Assembly (NCBI GenBank): GCA_017427775.1
Contig: JAFRSD010000002.1
Coordinates: 62,001 to 126,000, forward strand
From: Lachnospiraceae bacterium
GTDB taxonomy: Bacteria > Bacillota > Clostridia > Lachnospirales > Lachnospiraceae
Length of the DNA stretch: 64,000 nucleotides
Reading direction: 5' to 3'
Positions 38,493 through 46,608 of the stretch are shown here, piece by piece. A program made the position numbers and the translations under genes. The first letter of the stretch is position 1; each line of letters starts with the position of its first letter. Below the pieces are notes generated by a model. That model saw only the letters and a program-made list of their open reading frames with translations. It made no database searches and was not told where the DNA came from.

Positions 38493-38977
38493 CGGCCGTT
38501 CTCCTTATATCGCTCGCTTAACATTTTCCTGCCGCGCTGAAGCCGCATCTTGACAGCCGAAACGCCTTTGCGCAGTACTTTTGCAATTTCCTCTACGGTA
38601 TACTCTTCCACGTAGAAGAGCACCAATACGGTACGGTATTTCTCCGGAAGCGTCCGGAGCACATCCATGATTCCGTAATCCGCGTCCGTTCCGACGCTTA
38701 CCCTTGCCTGCTCCGAAAGAATCCGTTCCCGGTTCTTCTGCTTCCGGATCAGCATCAGGCTGTTATTTCTCACTACCTTGACCAGCCACTGCTTCTCATG
38801 CGCCTCGTCCGGAAAGGACGGCGCTTCCGATACATACGTAAGCAGCGTATCCTGGACCATATCTTCCGCGTCCGAAGCGTTTCCGACAATCGAAAAGCTC
38901 ATGCGGTACATAAGATCACCGTACGTGTCAAGAATGTGACGGATATGTTCCTCCTGTTGTAAGCGGCCAAGGCTCAT
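38489..38977 (-). CDS. ECF-type RNA polymerase sigma factor
   Basis: 162 residues. Region 2 is at about 15-80 (DLMYRMSFSIVGNASDAEDM, then QKQW-like QWLVKVVRNNSL), region 4 at about 105-160 (LPEKYRTVLVLFYVEEYTVEEIA, with the recognition helix in GVSAVKMRLQRGRKML). Directs polymerase to a small stress or envelope regulon in relatives. Its gene has a sigma-A-like promoter, and it starts after CAGGAG. It is oriented the same way as the serpin genes next door, which lie upstream. Confidence 0.93.
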   Translation of the reverse strand: MSLGRLQQEEHIRHILDTYGDLMYRMSFSIVGNASDAEDMVQDTLLTYVSEAPSFPDEAHEKQWLVKVVRNNSLMLIRKQKNRERILSEQARVSVGTDADYGIMDVLRTLPEKYRTVLVLFYVEEYTVEEIAKVLRKGVSAVKMRLQRGRKMLSERYKENGR

Positions 38978-39044
38978 GTATCGTCTCCTGAAAGAAGATT
39001 GCGCGGTTTTCTCCGCGCGCTCCGTAATGTCAAAGAACGGCTAC

Positions 39045-39073
39045 AGTATACCTTATGCCACGCTTTCCGTCAA
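39045..39073 (-). promoter_or_regulatory. Promoter of the ECF sigma gene
   Basis: On the minus strand, TTGACG (39073-39068), 17 bases, TATACT (39050-39045). The leader then contains a small GCGCGG/CCGCGC hairpin before the ribosome site. This is a housekeeping promoter pattern and shows no ECF-type self-recognition. Confidence 0.65.
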
Positions 39074-39087
39074 CTGTCCGTCACGCA

Positions 39088-39104
39088 CCGCGGCAGCGCC
39101 GCGG
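39088..39104 (-). repeat. GC-rich hairpin after the serpin genes
   Basis: A perfect 7-bp inverted repeat, CCGCGGC-AGC-GCCGCGG, between the last serpin stop and the sigma promoter. No T-run follows, so it is at best a weak terminator or an mRNA-end stabiliser. Confidence 0.4.
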
Positions 39105-39144
39105 CGTATGCGGACTTCCCATTTCCCCTCAAACAAACTGCGTT

Positions 39145-40440
39145 TTATTCATAAATTCCGATAAACAAAGGCGTACCGGACTTAGAATCGATAATCTCAT
39201 ATACAAACGGATGGTCCAGTGTAACCGATCGGATGATCTGCTGCGGGTTATAGCAGTTCGTTTCCATCGTAATTGCGGTCACCGCCGCTGCTTCCGTTCC
39301 GTGCTCATCCATCTTGATATATGTCTTCTGGATCACTTTGCTGATATGCACCCCGATATTCATAAGGCGGCCGAACTCGGCGTCGTCCGTGAATGCTTTC
39401 TTCATGCCGAGACCGGCTAGGATGCTGTTCAGGTCGATCTTGCTCTCTTCCGTGAACTTCGGGATTTTAACGTAGATCTCGGAAGCGCTCTGATAAGGGA
39501 TCTCCGGCACCTGTGCGAGCTTCGATGCAATATCCGAAACGCTCTTTCCGTCTTTCGGAAGGTATGCACGGAAGATATACCCCTCTTTATACCGCTTTTC
39601 AAAGCCGGTCATGTCATCATCCTCGAAATACCGTTCAGCGCTGCCGCTCATCAAATCCACTTTCTTCGTCGTTCCGTCCGCGCGGTAGAAATCAGCGTTC
39701 TTCCTTGTTGCGTCTTCCTCAAACGGCTCTTCCCATACGCCGTCAAATGTGATCGCGTTAATGAGAACCATCACCTGATCGTCGGTAAGGTTGTCAAGGA
39801 TACTGTCAATGCGGTTCTTCGTATTGGTCTTAACCCAGTCGTTGATGTCCTTAAGCGTCTGCGGATTTCCGAAGGGCGCCTTCATAACCGCCGACCGATA
39901 GTACATGCCGCACGTTTTCAGAAACTCGTCCGGAACGGTGAATTCCCGACCGGAGTTGAGCCAGATCGAGTTGGCCATCCGCACGACGTCGGACTCCTTG
40001 GAGCTCAGGTTCATATAGCAGATAATCTGATTCAGCGTATCCGAGCTGCAACCGAACATGTCTTCCATTTCCTTAAGCGTTTCGCCCTCTGCTCCGTTTG
40101 CGAGCATGCCGAGCGCCGCATAGATGGAAATCGGTGACACCATAACGGTATCTCCCTGGTAGCTGCCGAGAAGAAGCTTTGCCGCGAAACTCCGGATGCC
40201 CTTACGGTAATCCTCCGCATTCTGGAACGTCTGTGCAAGTTTTCCCGGATCCGGCGACTCACCGGACGATGTCTGTGTCAGTTCCTGCGAAACGGGATTT
40301 GCGGCCGGCGTACCGGTCGGATCCTTGGAAGCAGACCTTCCGCTTCCCTTTGATGCATCGTCACTTCCCGTGCAGGCGGTCATAAGAATCATCATGACCA
40401 CTGCCAGCAGGAGCGCAACCTGTTTTCGAATTGTTTTCAT
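39145..40440 (-). CDS. Lipoprotein serpin 1 (third in the operon)
   Basis: 431 residues. Signal peptide with lipobox LMTAC, then a Ser/Thr-rich linker to about 70, then a complete serpin fold: NSIWLNSG, INAITFDGVWEEPF (the breach/shutter region), KIPKF and the hinge EHGTEAAAVT (379-388). A hinge rich in small residues marks an inhibitory serpin that traps serine or cysteine proteases as a covalent complex. Counting from the hinge, P1-P1' falls near Asn395-Cys396; this is uncertain by one or two residues. A Cys at or near the scissile bond is unusual. Surface-attached. Starts 24 bases after serpin 2. Confidence 0.93.
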   Translation of the reverse strand: MKTIRKQVALLLAVVMMILMTACTGSDDASKGSGRSASKDPTGTPAANPVSQELTQTSSGESPDPGKLAQTFQNAEDYRKGIRSFAAKLLLGSYQGDTVMVSPISIYAALGMLANGAEGETLKEMEDMFGCSSDTLNQIICYMNLSSKESDVVRMANSIWLNSGREFTVPDEFLKTCGMYYRSAVMKAPFGNPQTLKDINDWVKTNTKNRIDSILDNLTDDQVMVLINAITFDGVWEEPFEEDATRKNADFYRADGTTKKVDLMSGSAERYFEDDDMTGFEKRYKEGYIFRAYLPKDGKSVSDIASKLAQVPEIPYQSASEIYVKIPKFTEESKIDLNSILAGLGMKKAFTDDAEFGRLMNIGVHISKVIQKTYIKMDEHGTEAAAVTAITMETNCYNPQQIIRSVTLDHPFVYEIIDSKSGTPLFIGIYE

Positions 40441-40464
40441 TTCCTATCTCCCATCATCAATCGA

Positions 40465-41718
40465 TTACTCATAAATACCGATGAACAGCGGAATATCATT
40501 ATAGCTGTCATAGATTGCGTATACGAAAGGCTGATCCAGAAATACGTCATGTTCAATCGGCTGGATAGCAACCGCATAACACTTCATGCCGACTTCGGTC
40601 GCCGCTGCCGCCTTCGTGCCTTCCTCATCGATTTCCAGATAAGTCTTCTGCATCACTTCGGATATGCGGATCAGTTCGTCGCTCTTCGTAAGTTTCGAGA
40701 AATCCGCGGTACCGAACGCGTTACCCATGCCGAGTTCCCTGAGTGCGGGGATCAGGTCCATTCCTTCGCTTCTGAACTTGATCTTCGGCATCTTGATATG
40801 TGCTTTTCCGTCATAGGTACCGGGGTTCGTAAGCTGCTCCGCGGTCAGCGTTTCCGCCAGTTTCGAAGCCGTCATTCCTTCCTTCGGCAGATATGCGCGG
40901 AAATAGTATTTGTCCTCGTAATTCTTCGAGAAGCCGACATAGGTTTCGGTCTCAAAATAGTTCTCCGCTTCCCCTTCCATCATCTGCACGCGGGTTACGG
41001 TTCCGTCGCCCTTATGGAAATCCTCTTCCTTCGTATTGTCAACTTCGAAAGGATCGGCCCATTTGCCGTCAAATGTAAGGCAGTTGAACAGTACCATCAC
41101 CATAACGGGATCCAGCTGTTCCATCATATTCTGGATGCGTCCGAGTGTCTTCTCCTCTACCCAGTGGTTCATGTCTTCTCTTGTCTGCGGATCATAGAAA
41201 TCCGCCGCGAACGCCTCAGCCGCATAGTAATCCGCGACGGTCTGCAGGAATTCTTCCCGGACACGCTCGGTAAAATCGCCGTTAAGCCATACGGAATTGG
41301 CTACGCTGACCGATTGGTCGACATTGTAACGGTCCGCAAGCGTCTTCAGATAGAGATTTAATTCGTCCGCCGGGAGACCGAACACGTTCTGCATCGCGGA
41401 AAGTGTTTCACCGTCCGCGCCGTTCATAACCATGGCAAGCGCCGCGTATGCGGAATACGGCGAGATGAACTCCGCGCCGATCGTCTTTCTTGCTTCCCGG
41501 AACAGACCCGCGGCAAATGTGTTGTATGCCTTTCGAAACGCTTCGTCTGTTTCACGGCAGCTGCTTGTTCCGGTCTTGATCCCTTCCGTCAGGCATACGG
41601 TTTTCTCGGCCGCCTTCCGGGGCTTATCTCCGCCCGGATCTTTGCCGGTACATCCGCAGAGCCCGAAAGCCATAACGCCGGCAAGAATCATTGCGATCCA
41701 TTTCTTACTTCTTCTCAT
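40465..41718 (-). CDS. Lipoprotein serpin 2 (middle gene)
   Basis: 417 residues, lipobox GLCGC. Full serpin: ISPYSAYAALAMVMNGA, NSVWLNGD, FNCLTFDGKWADPFE, KMPKI and hinge EEGTKAAAAT (365-374), again an inhibitory-type Ala-rich hinge. Predicted P1-P1' near Tyr381-Ala382, hinting at chymotrypsin-like targets if the count holds. Clearly a paralogue of serpins 1 and 3: the same lipoprotein start, spacing and C-terminus PLFIGIYE. 18 bases separate it from serpin 3. Confidence 0.93.
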   Translation of the reverse strand: MRRSKKWIAMILAGVMAFGLCGCTGKDPGGDKPRKAAEKTVCLTEGIKTGTSSCRETDEAFRKAYNTFAAGLFREARKTIGAEFISPYSAYAALAMVMNGADGETLSAMQNVFGLPADELNLYLKTLADRYNVDQSVSVANSVWLNGDFTERVREEFLQTVADYYAAEAFAADFYDPQTREDMNHWVEEKTLGRIQNMMEQLDPVMVMVLFNCLTFDGKWADPFEVDNTKEEDFHKGDGTVTRVQMMEGEAENYFETETYVGFSKNYEDKYYFRAYLPKEGMTASKLAETLTAEQLTNPGTYDGKAHIKMPKIKFRSEGMDLIPALRELGMGNAFGTADFSKLTKSDELIRISEVMQKTYLEIDEEGTKAAAATEVGMKCYAVAIQPIEHDVFLDQPFVYAIYDSYNDIPLFIGIYE

Positions 41719-41736
41719 TTTGTTATCCTCCCCTTC

Positions 41737-42972
41737 TTACTGATAAATACCGATGAATAACGGGATTCTGCTCTCAGCGTCATAAATCCCGTATACGAAC
41801 GAACGGTCTAACGTAACATGATGCGGCGTGGAATCCATCGATTTCGTCCCGAACAGTCCCTTGGAAGCCGAAGAAGCCTTCGTACCCTCCTCATCCACCA
41901 CGAGATATGTCTTCTGGCTGACTTTTTCGAGATAGCACTCAACGGTCGACAGTTTCGGAAATTCCGCATTCTCTTTCGAGAATGCCTTTTCCATTCCGAG
42001 CGCCTTAAGCGCCTCCGTCATATTCATCTCAAGACTGACAAGCGATATCCGCGGCATGTCAAGGTAAGCGCCTCCGTCATAGGTCCCCGGCACGAGCAGC
42101 AGATCCGCGTCAAGTTTCTCAAGCAGCTGGTCCGCCGTGCCTTCCTTCGGAAGAAACGCCCGGAACAGGAACCCATCCTTGTATTGCTTGTCGACACATA
42201 CGTAATCGTCCGTCTCGCAATACGATTCCGCTTTGCCGTGCATCATCTTAACTGTCCGGGTTGTGCCGTCGTCCTTGTGAAACAGTTCTTCGGTGGTGCT
42301 GTCCTTTTCGAACTTCTTGGCCCATTTGCCGTCAAATGTAAGGCAGTTGAAGAGAACCATCACGGTAAGCGCGTCCAGTTCCTCGGGACTGATCATGTCC
42401 TCAATCCGGCCGAGACTCTTCGCCTTCACCCACGCGTTCATGTCGTCGGCCGTCTTCCTGTCGTTAAAGTCAGCCGAGATCACATCCGCCTTGTAGAAAT
42501 CCGAAACGTCCTGCAGAAAATCCTGCTGAATCGTCTTGCGGTACGGGCTGTTGATCCATACGGAATCGGCAACCGTAACGACTTCGCTTTTACTGTAGCG
42601 GTCCGAAAACGTCTTCATATACTCGTTCAGCTCGTTTCCGGACAGACCGAGGACATTTTGCATCTCACTAAGCGTCTCACCGCCGGCGCCGTTCATTGCG
42701 ACGGCCAGCACCGAGTACATCGAGTACGGCGAAACGAACTCCGCGCCGGTCTTTCGAAGTTCCCGGAAGAGCCCGATCGTAAACTCTGCGTATGCCTTCT
42801 TGAAAATGTCGCCGGGAGTCTTCGAACTTGCTCCGCTGCTTTTCAGATTCGCAGTAAGAACAACCGTTTCCTTTCCCTTCGGCTTGAAGCGTTTCTTATC
42901 TCCGCAGCCGCAAAGGGAAGCCGCTATCGTAACCGCAAGAACAATCCCTATTACCCTTTTCCAACGTTTCAT
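41737..42972 (-). CDS. Lipoprotein serpin 3 (first gene of the operon)
   Basis: 411 residues, lipobox LCGC. Serpin core with SPYSMYSVLAVAMNGAGGET, DSVWINSPYR, FNCLTFDGKWAKKF and hinge EEGTKASSAS (361-370). The hinge has Ser where the other two have Ala, and Gly at the P6 position, so insertion efficiency may differ. Predicted P1-P1' is near Lys377-Ser378, which would fit trypsin-like targets. The reactive loop is about two residues shorter than in the paralogues. ATG after GAGAGGGGG. Preceded by an inverted-repeat region. Confidence 0.93.
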   Translation of the reverse strand: MKRWKRVIGIVLAVTIAASLCGCGDKKRFKPKGKETVVLTANLKSSGASSKTPGDIFKKAYAEFTIGLFRELRKTGAEFVSPYSMYSVLAVAMNGAGGETLSEMQNVLGLSGNELNEYMKTFSDRYSKSEVVTVADSVWINSPYRKTIQQDFLQDVSDFYKADVISADFNDRKTADDMNAWVKAKSLGRIEDMISPEELDALTVMVLFNCLTFDGKWAKKFEKDSTTEELFHKDDGTTRTVKMMHGKAESYCETDDYVCVDKQYKDGFLFRAFLPKEGTADQLLEKLDADLLLVPGTYDGGAYLDMPRISLVSLEMNMTEALKALGMEKAFSKENAEFPKLSTVECYLEKVSQKTYLVVDEEGTKASSASKGLFGTKSMDSTPHHVTLDRSFVYGIYDAESRIPLFIGIYQ

Positions 42973-43008
42973 GATTATCCCCCTCTCAGCAAGAGTCGAC
43001 TTTCCAAT

Positions 43009-43071
43009 CGGTATTCTGACTCTGAAATGCCCGGTATACGGGATTCGGTCACTTTATTTTTCAGAATACCG
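43009..43071 (-). promoter_or_regulatory. Inverted-repeat control region upstream of the serpin operon
   Basis: Two perfect 11-base arms, CGGTATTCTGA (43009-43019) and TCAGAATACCG (43061-43071), enclose a second small palindrome CCCG-GTATA-CGGG (43030-43042). The block ends about 36 bases before the first serpin start. It could be an operator pair or a structured mRNA leader. No clear -35/-10 pair was found within it. Confidence 0.6.
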
Positions 43072-43167
43072 CAAAAAAACTCAAATAATCTTTCAAAAAT
43101 ATATTAAACAGGCTTCGAAAGCCCTCATCCGGCTTAAGAAAACCTCCGCATCCTCCCCGCAAAGCAC

Positions 43168-43197
43168 AAAAAAGCCCCTCCGCAAAGCGGAGAGGCT
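43168..43197 (-). terminator. Terminator after efp
   Basis: A 10-bp stem with one G.U pair (43174-43183 with 43187-43196), a 3-base loop, then six T on the minus strand. Lies 30 bases past the efp stop. Confidence 0.85.
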
Positions 43198-43225
43198 CTT
43201 CAATGCAATCAGGTTAGTCCGGGTA

Positions 43226-43783
43226 TTAAACTCTCTTCATGTACTCACCGGTACGGGTGTCGATCTGGATGGTCTCGCCTTCGTTAACGAAAAGCGGAAC
43301 GTATACGGTAGCACCGGTTTCAACAACAGCGGGCTTCGTAGCACCGGTAGCGGTGTCGCCCTTGAAGCCGGGCTCGGTGGAAGTAATCTCAAGCTCTACG
43401 AACAACGGAGGCTCGATGGAGAAAATCTGACCCTGGTGGGAAAGCGTCTTAACCATCTCGTTCTCCTTAACGAACTTCATTGCGTCACCGCACTGCTCCT
43501 CGGTCAGGGAAATCTGATCGAAAGTCTCGGTGTTCATGAAGTTGTACATATCACCGTCTTTATAGAGATACTGCATGTCAGCTCTCTCGATATGAGCCTG
43601 CGGATACTTATCGGTCGGACGGAAAGTCGTCTCAACCACGCCGCCGTTCTTGATGTCCTTCATCTTGGTTCTTACAAATGCTGCGCCCTTACCGGGTTTA
43701 ACATGCTGGAACTCTACTACCTGCAATACTTTTCCGTCAATCTCAAGCGTAATACCGTTTCTGAAATCACCTGCTGAAATCAT
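43226..43783 (-). CDS. efp: Elongation factor P
   Basis: 185 residues. Three beta-barrel domains mimic tRNA and relieve ribosome stalling at polyproline. The tip loop reads [13 protein letters not shown], with a Lys at the position modified in other bacteria. The C-terminal signature is [17 protein letters not shown] after AAGGAGG; own promoter and terminator. The Pro-rich proteins in this window (PrkC tail, DUF885 linker) are plausible clients. Confidence 0.96.
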   Translation of the reverse strand: MISAGDFRNGITLEIDGKVLQVVEFQHVKPGKGAAFVRTKMKDIKNGGVVETTFRPTDKYPQAHIERADMQYLYKDGDMYNFMNTETFDQISLTEEQCGDAMKFVKENEMVKTLSHQGQIFSIEPPLFVELEITSTEPGFKGDTATGATKPAVVETGATVYVPLFVNEGETIQIDTRTGEYMKRV

Positions 43784-43872
43784 TCTGGAATCCTCCTTTT
43801 CGGCAAATCTTATCTCTTATTCCGATTCAACTCTGCACGCTCTTGTGCCTGCCCGCAGAGCCACCGCTACAT

Positions 43873-43901
43873 AGTGTATCTTATGTTTTGGCTTTTTTCA
43901 A
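43873..43901 (-). promoter_or_regulatory. Promoter of efp
   Basis: On the minus strand, TTGAAA (43901-43896), 17 bases, TACACT (43878-43873). Leader of about 85 bases before the efp start. Confidence 0.5.
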
Positions 43902-43909
43902 CCATTTTT

Positions 43910-44980
43910 TTACAGTTCGATTAACTTTTTCTCGGAAAATGCGAGATTCTCGTAACCGTCTGCGGTCAGTACGACCATATCCTCGATCCGGACACCGCCG
44001 AACCCGTCGATGTAAATACCCGGTTCCACGGTCATGATCATGCCCGCCTGCAGGACGCGCTCCTCACGGGCGTTGCAGTTCGGGTCTTCATGAATCTCAA
44101 GACCTACGCTGTGGCCGAGTCCGTGGCCGAAACAGCCGTCGTATCCGGCTTCCGCGATGATATTTCTCGCTACCGCGTCAATCTCCTTCCCCTTCTTTCC
44201 TGGACGGAGCGCGGCAAGCGCTTCGGTCTGTGCACGGTATACCGTCTCGTACACCTCACGCTGCTTCGGACTTGCCGTTCCGAGCACGACCGTTCTCGTC
44301 ATATCGGAACAATAGCCCTGATAAATGCAGCCGAAATCCATCGTAACGAAATCGCCGTTTTCAAGCTTCTTCTCCGAAGGCATCGCGTGCGGCATGGACG
44401 AATTGATTCCCGATGCCACGATCGGCGGGAACGAGTTCGCCGACGCGCCGTGACACTGCATGGAATAGGTAAGCCTTGCGGCAATCTCCAGTTCCGTCAC
44501 GCCCGGCTTGAGAAACGGCAGAATCTCGGAAAATGCGATGTCTCCGATATGTTCTGCCATCCGCAGCTTTTCGAGTTCCTCAGGTGTCTTGATCCAGCGA
44601 AGTTCCGAGATGTAATTCGGAATCGGAACAAGTTCAGCCTTCACGGCATTCGAATACTCCTCAAACTCACGGTAGGTCATCTGTTCTTTCTCAAAAGCCA
44701 GCCGTCCGATCTGATGCGTTTTACATAACTCGGCAACCAGGAGCGGATAGCCGGACGCGGTCATATCGACTACCTGGATAAGTCCCTTGACTTCCTTCTT
44801 CGCCTGGAACAGGAAACGGAAATCCGTGAGCAGATATGCCGCCTCCTTCGTGATCAGGAGCACTCCGGTATCATTTGTATAGCCGGAAACATAACGGATA
44901 TTATACGGGTCGGAAACCAAAACGGCATCGGCCTTCATTACCGGGAACATATCCCGAACGCGCTTTAACAGATCTGACAT
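43910..44980 (-). CDS. Xaa-Pro aminopeptidase/dipeptidase (M24 family)
   Basis: 356 residues. Pita-bread metallopeptidase acting on N-terminal residues before proline. The five metal ligands are visible: MDFGCIYQGYCSDMTR (two Asp), HGLGHSVGLEIHE (His), EPGIYI (Glu) and GVRIEDM (Glu). N-terminal creatinase-like domain (1-125). Starts in the aroQ stop (TAATG), so it is coupled to aroQ. The same aroQ-pepP-efp order is known in other Firmicutes. No signal peptide: cytosolic. Confidence 0.92.
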   Translation of the reverse strand: MSDLLKRVRDMFPVMKADAVLVSDPYNIRYVSGYTNDTGVLLITKEAAYLLTDFRFLFQAKKEVKGLIQVVDMTASGYPLLVAELCKTHQIGRLAFEKEQMTYREFEEYSNAVKAELVPIPNYISELRWIKTPEELEKLRMAEHIGDIAFSEILPFLKPGVTELEIAARLTYSMQCHGASANSFPPIVASGINSSMPHAMPSEKKLENGDFVTMDFGCIYQGYCSDMTRTVVLGTASPKQREVYETVYRAQTEALAALRPGKKGKEIDAVARNIIAEAGYDGCFGHGLGHSVGLEIHEDPNCNAREERVLQAGMIMTVEPGIYIDGFGGVRIEDMVVLTADGYENLAFSEKKLIEL

Positions 44981-45429
44981 TACTCTTCCTCTCCCCAGAG
45001 CTCGATTAATTTTTCCATCGCGGCAATGTAGCCGTCCATGCCCATCCGCATGATAACGGTGTCACATGCGGGAGACGTTACGCACTGACGGCGGAACTGC
45101 TCACGGTTATAAATATCGGTCAGATGCACCTCAATCTTAGGCATGGGGATATCTAAGAGGCAGTCATAGATGGCGTAGCTGTAATGTGTCAGCGCACCGG
45201 GGTTGATGATCACACCGTCGACCCGGTCATCTGCAGCTTTCTGCAGCCGGTCAATGATGGCTCCTTCGTAATTGCTTTGGAAACATTCCACTTCGATTCC
45301 GCGATTCTTCGCTTGCTCTTCAATCAGGGCAATCAGATCGTCATAACTCTCATACCCGTAGATCAGCGGGTTCCGCTTGCCGAGAAAGTTCAGGTTCGGT
45401 CCGTTCACGACCAATATCCTGCGTCCCAT
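44980..45429 (-). CDS. aroQ: Type II 3-dehydroquinate dehydratase
   Basis: 149 residues. Third step of the shikimate pathway. Motifs: NGPNLNFLGKRNPLIYG with the catalytic Tyr, NPGALTHYSYAIYD, and EVHLTDIYNREQFR. ATG after AAAGGAGG. Its neighbour on the upstream side is the HAD-shikimate kinase fusion, so two shikimate steps are grouped. Confidence 0.95.
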   Translation of the reverse strand: MGRRILVVNGPNLNFLGKRNPLIYGYESYDDLIALIEEQAKNRGIEVECFQSNYEGAIIDRLQKAADDRVDGVIINPGALTHYSYAIYDCLLDIPMPKIEVHLTDIYNREQFRRQCVTSPACDTVIMRMGMDGYIAAMEKLIELWGEEE

Positions 45430-45464
45430 AATCCAACCTCCTTTTCAAACTTGTATTCCCTTAA

Positions 45465-45486
45465 GCCTCCCCGAAAGGGGGCAGGC
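45465..45486 (-). repeat. GC-rich hairpin between aroK-like gene and aroQ
   Basis: GCCT/AGGC and CCCC/GGGG stems with one bulged base. No T-run follows; a possible weak attenuator or processing site in front of aroQ. Confidence 0.3.
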
Positions 45487-45494
45487 ACCCTTCA

Positions 45495-46514
45495 CTAAAT
45501 GCAGCGCTCCACTTCACCGACGAGCTCGTCTTCGGACCGTCCGTCCGTCATGATCACGCGGTGCGCCGTCATACGGTACGCAAACATCCGCTCCGTCAGA
45601 AGCCGTTGGAGCTGCTTGCCGTCCTCCGGCAGAAGCGCCCGGTACGGCTCATCCGCCACACGCTCCTCCACATGTTCGGGAGCGATGCCGAGGCAGATCA
45701 CATATCCGAGACGCCGCAGCTTCTTCTGGTTCTTCGGCCGGACAGGCATTCCGCCGCCCGTCGCGATGACATTCTGCTTTCCTTTCAAAACCAGTTCTTT
45801 CAATACGATTGACTCCAGGTCCCGGAAATACTCCTCGCCCTTGGTCTCGACAATCTTCGGAACGGTCATTCCCATCTTTTCTTCGATCAGGCGGTCCGTA
45901 TCGATGAATTCATAACCGAAATCCTTCGCTACGCGCTGTCCGATCGCCGCCTTGTTGCTTCCCATGAATCCGATCAGTACAAGGTTCGTGTTCTTCAGCT
46001 TCTTAAGCCTGTTCTTACGGTAGAAGAACAGGATGAACTTCTCAAGCGGACGCTTTAAAACGATCTGAATCTCTTCACGCTTGTTGATCGGCTTTACCAG
46101 AAATGACCGGATACCGGCACGGTTTGCGCCGTACACATCCGTAAACAGCTGGTCTCCGATGAACAGGGTGTTCTTCTTCGTTGTACCCATCACGAGCATT
46201 GCCCGGCGGTAGTTTCTGCGGAGCGGCTTATGCGCATTGAAAATGTAATGCAGCCGGACGCCCTTAATGGAGACGCCGCGGTAGAACCTGCGGACGCGGG
46301 GTGCTTTGTTGTTCGAGAGCAGGCAGATCCGGAATCCGATCTTATTCAACCTGCGGAACAGAGCAATCACCTCTTCATTGGCATCGTTTCCGTGTTCCAC
46401 AAGGGTATTGTCGATATCATAGATCAGTCCCCGGTAGCCTTGCCGGTAAAGTGACTCATAATCGATGTCATAACTGGATTCCGCCATTTCGGCGGGATAA
46501 AACCTGGAAAACAT
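45495..46514 (-). CDS. Fusion: YqeG-type HAD phosphatase + shikimate kinase-like domain
   Basis: 339 residues from the chosen ATG at 46514 (AAGGA 13 bases upstream). An earlier in-frame ATG at 46592 lies inside the stem of the preceding terminator and is disfavoured. Residues 25-165 are a YqeG/HAD-IIIA phosphatase: DIDNTL (Asp33, Asp35), LLSNNK, HKP, GDQLFTD. Residues 178-339 resemble shikimate kinase: LIGFMG, DTD (205-207), YFRDLES and ATGGGMP. However the ATP loop reads GFMGSNKAAIG instead of G-x-G-K-S/T: the second Gly and the Mg-binding Ser/Thr are lost. Either activity is altered or the domain is now regulatory. Next to aroQ. Confidence 0.85.
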   Translation of the reverse strand: MFSRFYPAEMAESSYDIDYESLYRQGYRGLIYDIDNTLVEHGNDANEEVIALFRRLNKIGFRICLLSNNKAPRVRRFYRGVSIKGVRLHYIFNAHKPLRRNYRRAMLVMGTTKKNTLFIGDQLFTDVYGANRAGIRSFLVKPINKREEIQIVLKRPLEKFILFFYRKNRLKKLKNTNLVLIGFMGSNKAAIGQRVAKDFGYEFIDTDRLIEEKMGMTVPKIVETKGEEYFRDLESIVLKELVLKGKQNVIATGGGMPVRPKNQKKLRRLGYVICLGIAPEHVEERVADEPYRALLPEDGKQLQRLLTERMFAYRMTAHRVIMTDGRSEDELVGEVERCI

Positions 46515-46567
46515 ATTCAGTAACGGTTCCTTCTTCGGATTTCCTTGGAAACCCCGGGATTTTTCAG

Positions 46568-46600
46568 AAAAGGTGGCACAGCATCCCGCCATGCCACCCT
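46568..46600 (-). terminator. Terminator after the EF-G paralogue
   Basis: GGTGGCA/TGCCACC arms (46572-46578 with 46592-46598) with a 13-base loop, then four T on the minus strand. The 7-bp stem is short, so read-through into the fusion gene is plausible; no separate promoter for that gene was found. Confidence 0.55.
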
Positions 46601-46608
46601 AAAAAAAC

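Noticed and set aside
41818-43107. Plus-strand open frame of 429 codons
   Set aside because: Antisense of serpin 3, and its end runs into the inverted-repeat region; no ribosome site.
46515-46592. N-terminal extension of the HAD-kinase fusion
   Set aside because: The upstream ATG lies within the terminator stem of the preceding gene and the extension resembles no YqeG protein.
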